Positions 1-6,496 of a stretch of DNA of 10,393 nt are shown here, piece after piece. This DNA comes from Chloroflexota bacterium (GTDB lineage: Bacteria > Chloroflexota > Anaerolineae > B4-G1 > DUEL01): the NCBI GenBank assembly GCA_017743275.1, contig JAGHZG010000025.1:1-10393 (forward strand), in the 5' to 3' direction. The notes under the pieces were generated by a model. It worked only from the letters and a program-made list of their open reading frames with translations. It was not told the DNA's origin and did not search any database. How positions within the stretch are numbered: position 1 is the stretch's first letter; every line of letters begins with the position of its first letter. The position numbers were made by a program, and so were the translations under genes.

Positions 1-26
1 CAGCGTCAGATGTGTATAAGAGACAG
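1..26 (+). other. Residual Nextera/Tn5 sequencing adapter
   Basis: Bases 8-26 are the 19-bp Tn5 mosaic end AGATGTGTATAAGAGACAG. The seven bases before it (CAGCGTC) continue the Illumina Nextera read-1 adapter. This is library-construction sequence left in the assembly, not genomic DNA, and native sequence starts at about 27. Any reading frame that begins inside it is meaningless. Confidence 0.97.
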
Positions 27-28
27 CA

Positions 29-77
29 GGAAGCAGGTCGCAAGTCGCATGGCGCAGGGAGCATGTCGCAGGGCGCA
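29..77 (-). repeat. Degenerate heptanucleotide array downstream of the fusion gene
   Basis: Seven consecutive 7-base units share the ending GCA on the plus strand: GGAAGCA, GGTCGCA, AGTCGCA, TGGCGCA, GGGAGCA, TGTCGCA and GGGCGCA. Read in the sense of the neighbouring gene, the array begins 10 bases after that gene's TAG stop. The left end is cut by the adapter, so the original array may be longer. Its sequence differs from the other arrays in the window, but the period and the position after a stop codon are the same. Confidence 0.7.
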
Positions 78-87
78 AGGAACGGCG

Positions 88-1416
88 CTACGCCCTGCTC
101 TCCTGCCAATGCAGGGTGGTGGCAATCGCCCGTCGGATGTTTTCGGCCAGGGTGAGAAGACCGATCCCCAGGAGGGCCAGGACCGGTCGCCCGGTCAGCC
201 CGCCCAGCATGATCAGGAAGAGGCGAGCATCCCGTTTGGCCGGGATGCCGTGTCCGAAGGGCGAGGGTTCCCGGAATGCTTCCTCGTAGCGGGCCTCGGA
301 GTAGGAAATGGAAAGAGAGCCCGCCAGCGCCAGGAAACCCAGTGGCCACACCCACGACTGTCCAAACGCGCGCCACAGGCCCATGGTGATCCCGCCGATG
401 AGCAGAGTGTCGGCCCAGCGGTCCAGAACGGCGTCCAGCCAGGCGCCGTAGGGGGTGCTCATGTGCCGCAGGCGGGCCACTTCTCCGTCGCAGCCATCCA
501 GGATGGAGGCCAACTGTGTCAACAGGGCTCCCATCACCACCGGAAGACCGGTCCCCGAGCAAAAGAGGAGGGCCGCCAGAACGCTCAGGCCGAAAACTCC
601 AACGGTAATCTGATTGGGAGTCAGAGAGGTGTGACGCACCAACCAGCGGGAAATGGGCATAGAGAGCCGCCGGTTCAGCCCCCGTGCCACAATTCCATCG
701 CGCGATTTTCTCAGACGAGCGAGCAGAATTCCCCGCGCCCGCTCCAGGTCTTCCAGCGTATCCACGTCTATCCAAAACATGCCCTGACAGTCAAAGATGT
801 GTAGGATATGTCCTTTTGCAATCCAGCGTCGTTTCACCTCGTTGAAGGTTCCGACCCCTTCTGCCAGGCACTCTTCAATGAAAGGGAAGATACGCTGGGA
901 GCACAGGAAGAGGCCGGTATCCACGTATCGGAATGTGGTCAGATTCTTGCCCAGTGCCACCACATATCCCCTATGGCTCTGGGCTTTGGTGGCTTCCGCC
1001 ACATCCACGAAACGGGGGTTGGAGTCAAAGACGCCGACGAAGTCGCCCCGGACTTTCAGGAAACCCTGCACACCCAAGGGATCAAACAGGTGATCGCCCA
1101 TTGCGACCACGAAGCGGTTATCCTTGAGGTAGGGACGGGCCGCCAGGATGGAACTGGCATTTCCCTCAGACCAGCGGTTGTTGTGGACCACTGTCAGCGG
1201 CCATTGCTGGTCCAGCCGCTGGCGGCGGATCCAGTTCTCTATCTCTTCCCCCTGATACCCCACGACGATGACAAACTCGCTAACCCCAATTGCAGCCAGC
1301 GCACTGAGCACATGTTCCAGAAGCGTTTGCCCGCAGAGGTCTATCAGGACCTTTGGTTGTCCCTCTGGATGGTTCATACGGCTTCCTTCGCCTGCCGCCA
1401 AGATAACCGCCTGCAT
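88..1416 (-). CDS. Fused sugar/inositol-phosphate nucleotidyltransferase and CDP-alcohol phosphotransferase (IPCT/DIPPS-like)
   Basis: This 442-residue protein has two enzyme domains. Residues 1-230 are a GT-A-like nucleotidyltransferase, with the signature LAAGEGSRMN (6-15), PKVLID (21-26, Lys22), GDH (107-109) and WIDVD (215-219). Residues 240-442 are a membrane CDP-alcohol phosphotransferase with the complete motif Asp307, Asp310-Gly311, Ala314-Arg315, Gly324, Asp328, Asp332 and several hydrophobic segments. This fusion order is that of bifunctional CTP:inositol-1-phosphate cytidylyltransferase / di-myo-inositol-phosphate-phosphate synthase, known from Archaeoglobus and Thermotoga relatives. 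That enzyme makes CDP-inositol and condenses it with a second inositol-1-phosphate. The inositol-1-phosphate synthase at 8317-9414 supports an inositol substrate, but choline- or other alcohol-phosphate use is not excluded. The ATG is preceded by a strong Shine-Dalgarno, AGGAGGTGAA (1419-1428). The 3' end is followed by a heptamer array. Confidence 0.82.
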   Translation of the reverse strand: MQAVILAAGEGSRMNHPEGQPKVLIDLCGQTLLEHVLSALAAIGVSEFVIVVGYQGEEIENWIRRQRLDQQWPLTVVHNNRWSEGNASSILAARPYLKDNRFVVAMGDHLFDPLGVQGFLKVRGDFVGVFDSNPRFVDVAEATKAQSHRGYVVALGKNLTTFRYVDTGLFLCSQRIFPFIEECLAEGVGTFNEVKRRWIAKGHILHIFDCQGMFWIDVDTLEDLERARGILLARLRKSRDGIVARGLNRRLSMPISRWLVRHTSLTPNQITVGVFGLSVLAALLFCSGTGLPVVMGALLTQLASILDGCDGEVARLRHMSTPYGAWLDAVLDRWADTLLIGGITMGLWRAFGQSWVWPLGFLALAGSLSISYSEARYEEAFREPSPFGHGIPAKRDARLFLIMLGGLTGRPVLALLGIGLLTLAENIRRAIATTLHWQESRA

Positions 1417-1530
1417 TGTTCACCTCCTCTCGCGTTTGTCAGCCCGAGGGAGTCTCTGCCCGAAAGTCTCTTACCTCGGCGCAAGCGCTATCAGTGCGCA
1501 GCGCGCCAGGGCGTATGTGGTCTGCCATCC
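1417..1530. other. Leader region of the fusion gene
   Basis: This non-coding stretch lies between the Shine-Dalgarno of the fusion gene and the heptamer array that follows the YjbQ gene. It is GC-rich, with several GCGC-type short palindromes near 1488-1510. I see no convincing -35/-10 pair, so the fusion gene may be read through from the upstream YjbQ gene or use a promoter I cannot recognise. Confidence 0.4.
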
Positions 1531-1628
1531 CGTGGTCAGTGGTCTGTCGTCCGTCGTCTGTGGTGTGTCGTCCTTCGTCTGTGGTGTGTCGTCCTTCGTC
1601 CGTGGTCTGTCGTCCGTCGTCTGTGGTC
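1531..1628 (-). repeat. Fourteen-unit heptanucleotide array after the YjbQ stop codon
   Basis: On the plus strand the block reads as 14 units of NGTSGTS/CTTCGTC type in perfect 7-base register (for example CGTGGTC, TGTCGTC, CGTCGTC). It includes a higher-order 21-base unit, TGTGGTG-TGTCGTC-CTTCGTC, present twice. Read in the gene sense it is ACCACAG ACGACGG ACGACAG and so on, starting at the TAG stop of the YjbQ gene: position 1628 is the last base of the array and the first plus-strand base of the stop triplet. The same unit type in the same orientation follows the stop of the synthase gene at 9414. Confidence 0.9.
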
Positions 1629-2023
1629 TATGCCCCAACCACTTTGACCAGGACCCGACGGCGGCGGGGGCCGTCAAATTCGGCCAGGAATACCCCCTGC
1701 CAGGAGCCCAGCACCAGCCGCCCCTCGCTCACGAATAGGGTCAACTGGCTGCCGACCAGCGAGGTCTTGATGTGGGCCGGCGCGTTTCCCTCCGCGTGCC
1801 GGAAGTCGGGCCGGTCCGGCACCAGGGTATCCAGCATGAGCCCCAGGTCGTGCCGGACGGTGGGGTCCCAGTTCTCGTTCAGGGTCAGGCCGGCGGTGGT
1901 GTGCGGGCAGAAGAGGTAGCAGAGCCCCTCCCGCACGCCGCTACGCCGGATGACCTCCTGGACCTGCGGGGTGATGTCCCGAAACTCCTGCCGGGATTGG
2001 GTGGAGACTTCTATGGTATCCAT
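1628..2023 (-). CDS. yjbQ: YjbQ/UPF0047 family protein
   Basis: This 131-residue protein is full length for the YjbQ (UPF0047) family. The family signatures are all present: CPHTTAGLTLNEN (39-51), HAEGNAPAHIK (76-86) and LGSWQG followed by FDGPR (105-120). Their clustered His/Asn/Glu residues are thought to bind a metal. E. coli YjbQ has been reported to have weak thiamine-phosphate synthase activity, but the physiological role is unsettled. I start at the ATG at 2023, where the family begins. A longer frame from 2050 would only add nine residues translated from repeat DNA. The gene follows rtcB in the same direction, with the 54-base gap filled by heptamers, so co-transcription with the RNA-ligase gene is likely. 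Whether the functions are linked is inference. Confidence 0.9.
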   Translation of the reverse strand: MDTIEVSTQSRQEFRDITPQVQEVIRRSGVREGLCYLFCPHTTAGLTLNENWDPTVRHDLGLMLDTLVPDRPDFRHAEGNAPAHIKTSLVGSQLTLFVSEGRLVLGSWQGVFLAEFDGPRRRRVLVKVVGA

Positions 2024-2024
2024 T

Positions 2025-2080
2025 GGACCTGACGACTGACCACTGACCACTGACGGCTAACCACTGACGGCTAACGGCTA
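2025..2080 (-). repeat. Heptanucleotide array filling the rtcB-yjbQ gap
   Basis: In the gene sense the gap consists of eight 7-base units starting with the rtcB stop codon itself: TAGCCGT, TAGCCGT, CAGTGGT, TAGCCGT, CAGTGGT, CAGTGGT, CAGTCGT, CAGGTCC. One base (A) then precedes the YjbQ ATG. The array therefore occupies essentially the whole intercistronic space, and the last unit supplies the only AGGT that could act as a weak ribosome-binding site. Confidence 0.88.
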
Positions 2081-5056
2081 TCCTTTGATCACCGCCAGGG
2101 GGCGCAGGCGGGCGACTTTGCGGGCCAGCCCCGCGCCGTGGACCACTTCCACTACCTGGCTGACGTTCTTGTAGGCCGCCGGAGCCTCTTCCGCCAGCCC
2201 CTTGGTGCTCCCGGCCCGGATGACGATGCCCTGCTCCTCCAGTTCCCGCTTCAGGTCCGCGCCCCAGATTTTCTTCAGCGCCTGGGAACGGCTCATCACC
2301 CGTCCGGCCCCGTGACAGGTGGAGCCGAAGGAAATCTCCATGGCCCGGCCTGTCCCCACCAGGACATACGATTCGGTGCCCATAGAGCCGGGAACCAGGA
2401 CCGGCTGGCCCACGTCCCGGTAGGCCTTCGGGACCTCCGGACGGCCCGGCCCGAAGGCGCGCGTGGCCCCCTTCCGGTGAACGCAGACCTTCACCCGCTT
2501 GCCGTCTATCTCGTGCTCCTCAAACTTGGCGATGTTGTGGGCGACGTCGTAGACCTGATAGAGGTCCCAGTTGCGGACTTTGCCCTGGAGGACGTCCCGG
2601 AAGGCCTCCCGGACGCCCATGGCCAGGACCTGGCGGTTGACGAAGGCGTAGTTGACCGCGCAGGCCATCGCGCCGTAGTAGGCCCGGCCCTCCGGGGAGT
2701 CAACCGGCGCGCAGACCAGTTCCCGGTCGGGGATGGTGATGCCGTACTTCTGGACGGCGGTCTGGAGGCTCTTGACGTAGTCGTCGCAAATCTGGTGGCC
2801 GAAGCCGCGGGAGCCGCAGTGAATCTGGACGACGATCTGGTTCTCCCGCAGGCCGAAGGCCTTCGCCACTTCGGGGTCGTAGATTTCTTCCACGACGTCA
2901 ATCTCCAGGAAGTGGTTACCGGCGCCCAGGGAGCCGATCTGGTCGCCGCCCCGCTCCCGGGCCCGCGCGCTCACTTTGCTGGGGTCGGCGCCGGGGATGC
3001 GTCCCTCCTCCTCGGTGTGGGCCAGGTCTTCCTCCCGTGCCTGCCCCCGCTTCAGCGCCCACTTTGCCCCTTCTACCACCAGTTCGTCCAGTTCCCGGCC
3101 CGAGATGCGGATGCGTCCGGGCTCGCCCACGCCGCTGGGGCAGGCCCGGTAGAGGGCATTGGTCAGGTCCCGCAGGTACGGGGCCACCTCCTCCTGCTCC
3201 AGGTGCGATGCCAGCAGACGGACGCCGCAGTTGGAGATGACAAACCCGTTGGCGATGAAGTTGTGGTCCGGATGGGCGACGGTGAAGTCGTACACGTCGT
3301 CGTTGAAGTCCGGCAGGGGCTCTACAGCGGCCACGCGGGCCCAGACCATGCCGCTCTCTCCCAGGCCGGCCGTCGCCTCCTGCCGGTAGGCCTCAAAGTC
3401 CAGGAAGGTGATGGCGACCTGCGGGGCCGTCTTTCGCCCCTCGTAGAGGGATCGCTCCAGGAAGCGGCGGTTCACGGGCCCTTCCAGGCGCGCGTAAATC
3501 TCCGACGGTGCGACACCTGCGGCGTACATCGCCGCGGCCGTCTCCGCCACCTCTTCCCGTTCGGAGACGGCGCGGAGTTTCTCCTTCAGATACTGGACGG
3601 CGACCAGGGCCTCGCATCGGCGCTGGCGGTTGTACTCAAACCCCACCCGTCCCCAGAGGCGGATCAGGTTCTCCGGACGGGAGGAGAGGACCAGCCGGAG
3701 TCGGACGGAACGGGAGCCGTCGGGGTTAGTCTGCTCCGTCCGCCCGGAGATGGTCAGGGTTGCCACTCCGAAATTCTCCAGGAGACGGGCGATGTCCTCC
3801 AGAAAGGCCCGTCCGCTTTCCACGAAGGCATCCCGCTTGTTGATGGAGAGGACGGGCGTGTAGAAGTTGGCCCCGTGGGCGTCGTAGGTGGCCGGGGCGG
3901 AGAGTTCGGCGCCGAAGAGGGCCGCCAGGAAGAGCCGTTGCTGCCAGCGGGGGGCGGCGAAGAGCCAGGAGGGGACCCCGAAGTCCTGCGCGGCTTTCGC
4001 TCCCACCGGTGCGCCCAGGGCGACCAGCAGGACGGCCAGCGCGCTGCTGACGACTTTGAAACTGTGCTCGTCCCTCTCAAACTCGTACTCGTCGTAGGGC
4101 GTGCGGATGCGATGGTGGCGCCTTCGGGTGTAGACCGGGGAGGGGGTGAATCCCAGGGCGGCCACGTCGGCCCGGATGGCCTCCAGGTCCTCCGGCTGGC
4201 CGTAGAACCAGACAACGCCTTTGCCGGTGCCGCCGGTAAAGTACAGGGTGCCGTCGCCGAAAAGGTAGCCCATCAGCCGGAGCAGGTACGGCATCGCCGG
4301 AGAGTTCAGGCGGAGAGGGAGCAGTCCCCGGCGGCGCAGTTGGGCCCGAATCTGGGCCGGGGCATTGCCTCCTTCCTTGCCCAGCCCGCGCAGGACGCGC
4401 TCCACGTCGGTCTCGTCTACCAGGACCCGGTCCTCAGGCTCCTCGTATTCCACCCCCTCAAAAGGGTACAGGGCGACCGGGTCGCCGGGCTGGAGGGTCT
4501 CCAGCGGCCGCATCCCGCCGGGGGTCCAGAAGGGATGGTCGGCCGTGGCGACGATTTCGTCCCCGGTCTCCGTTGTCAAGCGGTAGACCGGAACGTGGGG
4601 CTTCCGGCGGAGGTAGAGGACGACCGGGGTGGCCGCTTCCCGTTCGGCGCTGAAGTCCTGGCAGCGGAGACGGGCGCGCTCCCATCCTTCCTGCATCCGG
4701 GCGATGGGGAGGGTGTAGCCGAACTCGTGGAGGACACGGCTATCCCCGGCAATACAGTTTATATCGTAGCCCACCCCGCCGGGGGAGATGACGCCGGTCC
4801 GGGCGTCCATTGCCGCGACGCCGCCGATGGGGAAGCCGTAGCCCTCGTGGAAGTCGGGCATGGCCATCGCGTACTTGAGGATGCCCGGCAGGGTCGCGGT
4901 GTTGATCAACTGCTCCACCGTCCGGTCGCGGAAGGCGGAGTCCAGCATCTCCGCGCTGGCGAAGATGCGGGCCGGTACTCGCATATCCGGACGGGTCTCC
5001 TTCGGCAGTTCCCAGATGAACTTATCCACTCTGCGGAAGTCCTTCTTCTCCACCAT
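2078..5056 (-). CDS. rtcB: RNA-splicing ligase RtcB, interrupted by an intein
   Basis: The precursor is 992 residues. Removing the intein (101-609) leaves 483 residues, the normal length of long archaeal-type RtcB. RtcB joins 2',3'-cyclic phosphate and 5'-OH RNA ends using Mn2+ and GTP, in tRNA splicing and RNA repair. Active-site residues are recognisable: Asp98 in GGVGYDIN, Cys610 directly after the intein (Cys98 of the Pyrococcus enzyme), His715 in GAGNHFLE, His746 in [11 protein letters not shown], His840 in [14 protein letters not shown], and the guanylated His915 in STCHGAGR. The ATG at 5056 has a perfect ribosome-binding site (5061-5070). The gene lies 75 bases after archease, its known activator, and is followed by a YjbQ gene. 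The enzyme can only be active once the intein has spliced, because the intein separates Asp98 from the catalytic Cys. Confidence 0.97.
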   Translation of the reverse strand: MVEKKDFRRVDKFIWELPKETRPDMRVPARIFASAEMLDSAFRDRTVEQLINTATLPGILKYAMAMPDFHEGYGFPIGGVAAMDARTGVISPGGVGYDINCIAGDSRVLHEFGYTLPIARMQEGWERARLRCQDFSAEREAATPVVLYLRRKPHVPVYRLTTETGDEIVATADHPFWTPGGMRPLETLQPGDPVALYPFEGVEYEEPEDRVLVDETDVERVLRGLGKEGGNAPAQIRAQLRRRGLLPLRLNSPAMPYLLRLMGYLFGDGTLYFTGGTGKGVVWFYGQPEDLEAIRADVAALGFTPSPVYTRRRHHRIRTPYDEYEFERDEHSFKVVSSALAVLLVALGAPVGAKAAQDFGVPSWLFAAPRWQQRLFLAALFGAELSAPATYDAHGANFYTPVLSINKRDAFVESGRAFLEDIARLLENFGVATLTISGRTEQTNPDGSRSVRLRLVLSSRPENLIRLWGRVGFEYNRQRRCEALVAVQYLKEKLRAVSEREEVAETAAAMYAAGVAPSEIYARLEGPVNRRFLERSLYEGRKTAPQVAITFLDFEAYRQEATAGLGESGMVWARVAAVEPLPDFNDDVYDFTVAHPDHNFIANGFVISNCGVRLLASHLEQEEVAPYLRDLTNALYRACPSGVGEPGRIRISGRELDELVVEGAKWALKRGQAREEDLAHTEEEGRIPGADPSKVSARARERGGDQIGSLGAGNHFLEIDVVEEIYDPEVAKAFGLRENQIVVQIHCGSRGFGHQICDDYVKSLQTAVQKYGITIPDRELVCAPVDSPEGRAYYGAMACAVNYAFVNRQVLAMGVREAFRDVLQGKVRNWDLYQVYDVAHNIAKFEEHEIDGKRVKVCVHRKGATRAFGPGRPEVPKAYRDVGQPVLVPGSMGTESYVLVGTGRAMEISFGSTCHGAGRVMSRSQALKKIWGADLKRELEEQGIVIRAGSTKGLAEEAPAAYKNVSQVVEVVHGAGLARKVARLRPLAVIKG
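3230..4756 (-). mobile_element. Intein with LAGLIDADG homing endonuclease inside RtcB
   Basis: This 509-residue intein is inserted between Asn100 and the catalytic Cys of RtcB (precursor residues 101-609). The splicing blocks are clear: Cys101 in CIAGDSRVL (block A), TADH at 171-174 (block B, TxxH), [17 protein letters not shown] (block F) and GFVISN followed by Cys610 (block G). The penultimate residue is Ser608, not the usual His. The endonuclease motifs are [10 protein letters not shown] (261-270, Asp268) and [11 protein letters not shown] (376-386, Glu384), so both acidic catalytic positions are kept. A stretch at about 502-541 ([18 protein letters not shown]) looks like a helix-turn-helix. 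The coding sequence is open and intact, so splicing and homing may both be functional. Inteins at this RtcB site are known in archaea such as Pyrococcus. Confidence 0.95.
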
Positions 5057-5060
5057 GATG

Positions 5061-5070
5061 TCACCTCCTT
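5061..5070 (-). promoter_or_regulatory. Strong ribosome-binding site of rtcB
   Basis: The minus strand reads AAGGAGGTGA, fully complementary to the 3' end of 16S rRNA, four bases before the ATG at 5056. It fixes the rtcB start and suggests strong translation, in contrast to archease just upstream, which has no clear start. Confidence 0.85.
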
Positions 5071-5089
5071 AAGGATAAGAGCGCGGTTC

Positions 5090-5120
5090 TTGGGACGGCG
5101 GCCTTTGGCCACCGTCCCAA
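5090..5120 (-). other. Stable hairpin between archease and rtcB
   Basis: In the minus-strand transcript, TTGGGACGGTGGCC, an AAA loop and GGCCGCCGTCCCAA form a 14-pair stem with one G-T wobble. It starts 11 bases after the archease stop and ends about 20 bases before the rtcB Shine-Dalgarno. No T-run follows on either strand, so it is not a typical intrinsic terminator. It could stabilise an mRNA end, attenuate read-through, or mark a processing site between the ligase and its activator. Confidence 0.7.
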
Positions 5121-5131
5121 AACCATTCCCC

Positions 5132-5527
5132 TCACACATCAAACGTAATGGTCGTCTCCAGGCCGCGATCGGTGGGGCGGATGGCCAGGTTGCTGAAGGT
5201 AACGGCCTTGATGAGCCGGCGGATTTCGCCTGCCCGGCCGCCCCGGGCCGTCCCCCGCAAATGGGTCGGCGTGACCTCCTCCAGGTCAAATTCGGTGAAA
5301 ACCACGCCGTCCCGTTCGTTCAGGTAGATGAGTTCGCCCAGCCAGGTGACCAGTAGCGTTTCAGCATCGGGCGCGGTCAGGTCCAGCGCGACCTCTTTTT
5401 CGGGCTGGACGGTATCCGGGTCGGCCATCAGCCAGGCCAGGCCGCGCGCGGCGCTGGCGAAGAGTTCCCGCAGGTCCTGCCCCCAAACGCGCAGCGCGAC
5501 GTCGGCGGTGTGGGGGATTTCCTCAAA
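5132..5527 (-). CDS. Archease, RtcB activator (start codon unresolved)
   Basis: The 131 residues from 5527 to the TGA at 5132 match an almost complete archease, starting with FEEIPHTADVALRVWG and containing LGELIYLNE, KAVTFSNLAI and the C-terminal acidic ITFDV. Archease is a small protein that helps RtcB form the guanylate intermediate and turn over, and its position directly upstream of rtcB fits this. The family's initiator Met should lie just before Phe-Glu-Glu, but here the frame runs straight into a heptanucleotide array. No ATG, GTG or TTG lies in frame until a TTG at 5701. That TTG is itself the start of a TTGACA promoter box and so would not be transcribed. Upstream ATGs exist at 5651, 5628 and 5609 but are in the other two frames. 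The coordinates give only the conserved part. Confidence 0.88.
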   Translation of the reverse strand, partial: FEEIPHTADVALRVWGQDLRELFASAARGLAWLMADPDTVQPEKEVALDLTAPDAETLLVTWLGELIYLNERDGVVFTEFDLEEVTPTHLRGTARGGRAGEIRRLIKAVTFSNLAIRPTDRGLETTITFDV

Positions 5528-5528
5528 T

Positions 5529-5632
5529 GATTCGTGATTCGTGATTCGTAATTCGTGATTCGTGATTCGTGATTCGTGATTCGTGATTCGTGATTCGTGA
5601 TTCGTGCATTCGTGTATTCGTGCCCCATTCGT
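5529..5632 (-). repeat. GATTCGT heptanucleotide array in front of archease
   Basis: Eleven tandem 7-base units run from 5529 to 5605. Ten are exact GATTCGT and one, at 5550, is AATTCGT. Degenerate copies with 8- and 11-base spacing (GCATTCGT, GTATTCGT, GCCCCATTCGT) extend it to 5632. In the gene sense the unit is ACGAATC, which has no stop in any of the three frames and translates as the heptapeptide repeat NHESRIT. Because 7 is not a multiple of 3, each unit gained or lost shifts the frame between the upstream ATGs and archease. Confidence 0.95.
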
Positions 5633-5672
5633 GTATGGCCCCCGCTGCCATTGGAAATGTAGGGCTCCTTCT

Positions 5673-5701
5673 ACTTTACCATTTCTGGCATCAAATGTCA
5701 A
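5673..5701 (-). promoter_or_regulatory. Predicted promoter of archease-rtcB
   Basis: The minus strand has TTGACA (5701-5696), a 17-base spacer and TAAAGT (5678-5673), a consensus -35 with a 4/6 match -10. Transcription would start near 5666. Just downstream is AGAAGGAG, a possible Shine-Dalgarno, 13 bases before the ATG at 5651. That ATG reads into the heptamer array in a frame different from archease. Confidence 0.6.
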
Positions 5702-5850
5702 GGAAGTTTCGCCCGATCAAGCGTCGGGTTTATTCTGCAAAGCCCCTTCGGGCTGATAGACTGGAGGTCCTTGCTGAACCCGCCCGATGGTGAACCATTG
5801 GGATGAACCTTCGTGTTCCTTTGTGTCCTTCGTGGTTATCCGAAATCATC
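5702..5850. other. Intergenic region with small hairpins and nonamer repeat
   Basis: No gene is seen between the archease promoter and the end of the pyruvate-kinase-like gene. Two short stem-loops occur: CCCGA/TCGGG at 5712-5728 and AGCCC/GGGCT with a CTTC loop at 5741-5754. In the minus-strand direction the second is followed by TTTGC and could act as a weak terminator. At 5807-5834 there is a tandem of 9-base units (see the separate entry). Together with the array and promoter on its left, this makes about 320 non-coding bases. Confidence 0.5.
5807..5834 (-). repeat. CACRAAGGA nonamer array after the pyruvate-kinase-like gene
   Basis: In the gene sense the sequence reads CACGAAGGA, CACAAAGGA, then ACACGAAGG, beginning 17 bases after the TAG stop. 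The same two nonamers, in the same orientation relative to the gene, follow the stop of the membrane enzyme gene at 10210-10227. Confidence 0.75.
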
Positions 5851-6426
5851 CTACCCCAGCCGGGGCTTGGCGATGATCTCCATCACCCGCAGGTCAAAGA
5901 ACGACTGGGCGTTGGCGGGCTTGAGGACCAGCGCGGTATCGGCCCCCCGACCCGTTCCGGCGATGGCGATGCAGGGTTCCCCGACCCGAACCAGGCCGGC
6001 GTCCGCTGCCATCAGCGCAATCTCTATGCAGACCTTCGTTCCTTCGCCGAAGTTGCGCAGGGTGAAGGCAATGATCTCATCGGTCAGGTAGGTGTTCAGT
6101 TTGCGGCGCACGGCCCGGTTAATGCCGCCGAAGGCGTGCTGACAGGTGAGGATGCGCCCGCCGCCCGCCTCAATCGCCGCGCGGTCCTCTGGCCGCAACT
6201 CCTGCTCGTTCGGCGCCCGGAAGCCAGTGGAGTGGGTAACCACCACCACATCGTACCCCTGGAACACCTCCACTGCCCGAACGCCGGTCTCTCCGGTGGT
6301 GCTGGCGACCAGGACCGTCCGGATGCCCAGTTCGTGGGCCCGACGGCGGGCCGCCTTCAGCGTCTGGTCGGTGTTCTGGGGGCCGGGCTGGTCAAAGTAG
6401 AGGGTGGGAACAACCATTGCGGTCAT
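5851..6426 (-). CDS. Pyruvate kinase C-terminal (alpha/beta) domain-like protein
   Basis: This 191-residue stand-alone protein has the fold signature of the pyruvate kinase C-terminal domain. It resembles small archaeal/bacterial proteins such as MTH1675 and AF0103, whose structures are known but whose function is not. Visible motifs are ASTTGETG (41-48), THSTGFRAPNEQEL (64-77), CQHAFGGINRAVRRK (95-109), EIALMAADAG (135-144), AGTGRGADTALVLKPAN (156-172) and EIIAKPR (183-189). The glycine-rich loops suggest binding of a phosphate or nucleotide ligand, and no pyruvate-kinase catalytic barrel is present. A GGGAGG ribosome-binding site lies just upstream of the ATG at 6426. It follows rarA by 40 bases on the same strand, with a palindromic repeat between them. 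A functional link to rarA is not evident. Confidence 0.85.
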   Translation of the reverse strand: MTAMVVPTLYFDQPGPQNTDQTLKAARRRAHELGIRTVLVASTTGETGVRAVEVFQGYDVVVVTHSTGFRAPNEQELRPEDRAAIEAGGGRILTCQHAFGGINRAVRRKLNTYLTDEIIAFTLRNFGEGTKVCIEIALMAADAGLVRVGEPCIAIAGTGRGADTALVLKPANAQSFFDLRVMEIIAKPRLG

Positions 6427-6442
6427 ATTGAGCCTCCCAGTT

Positions 6443-6496
6443 GTAGAATCAGGAGAATCAGAAGAATCAGCGATTCGCTGATTCTTTTGATTCTTT
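6443..6496 (-). repeat. Nonamer array with central inversion overlapping the rarA stop
   Basis: On the plus strand six 9-base units lie in perfect register: GTAGAATCA, GGAGAATCA, GAAGAATCA, GCGATTCGC, TGATTCTTT, TGATTCTTT. The polarity flips in the middle unit, making a palindrome with 12-base arms (6462-6473 and 6475-6486) centred on 6474. The rarA stop (6467-6469) lies inside it, and the last residues of RarA (about KESKESANR) are encoded by the repeat. In RNA it could fold as a stem-loop just before the ribosome-binding site of the next gene. T-runs are short, so termination would be weak. Confidence 0.85.

Noticed and set aside
10..804. Plus-strand open frame starting at base 10
   Set aside because: It begins inside sequencing adapter and runs antisense to the fusion gene.
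1416..1919. Plus-strand frames with repeated SSVVCRP-type peptides
   Set aside because: The repeating peptide is only the translation of the 7-base array at 1531-1628, and the rest is antisense to yjbQ.
2138..5356. A 1072-codon open frame on the plus strand opposite rtcB
   Set aside because: It is an antisense shadow of the GC-rich rtcB-intein gene. It has low-complexity Gly/Val/Asp/Ala composition, no recognisable domain and no ribosome-binding site, while the opposite strand encodes unmistakable RtcB and intein motifs.
5529..5632. CRISPR array
   Set aside because: Units are seven bases with no spacers and no Cas genes are nearby. The same holds for the other arrays.
5528..5701. Archease N-terminus starting at the TTG at 5701
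   Set aside because: The TTG is the first part of a TTGACA -35 box upstream of the predicted transcription start, and the extra 58 residues are mostly repeat-derived. It remains possible if the promoter prediction is wrong.
5741..5754. Intrinsic terminator for the pyruvate-kinase-like gene
   Set aside because: The stem has only five pairs and the following T-run is three bases, so I list it as a small hairpin only.
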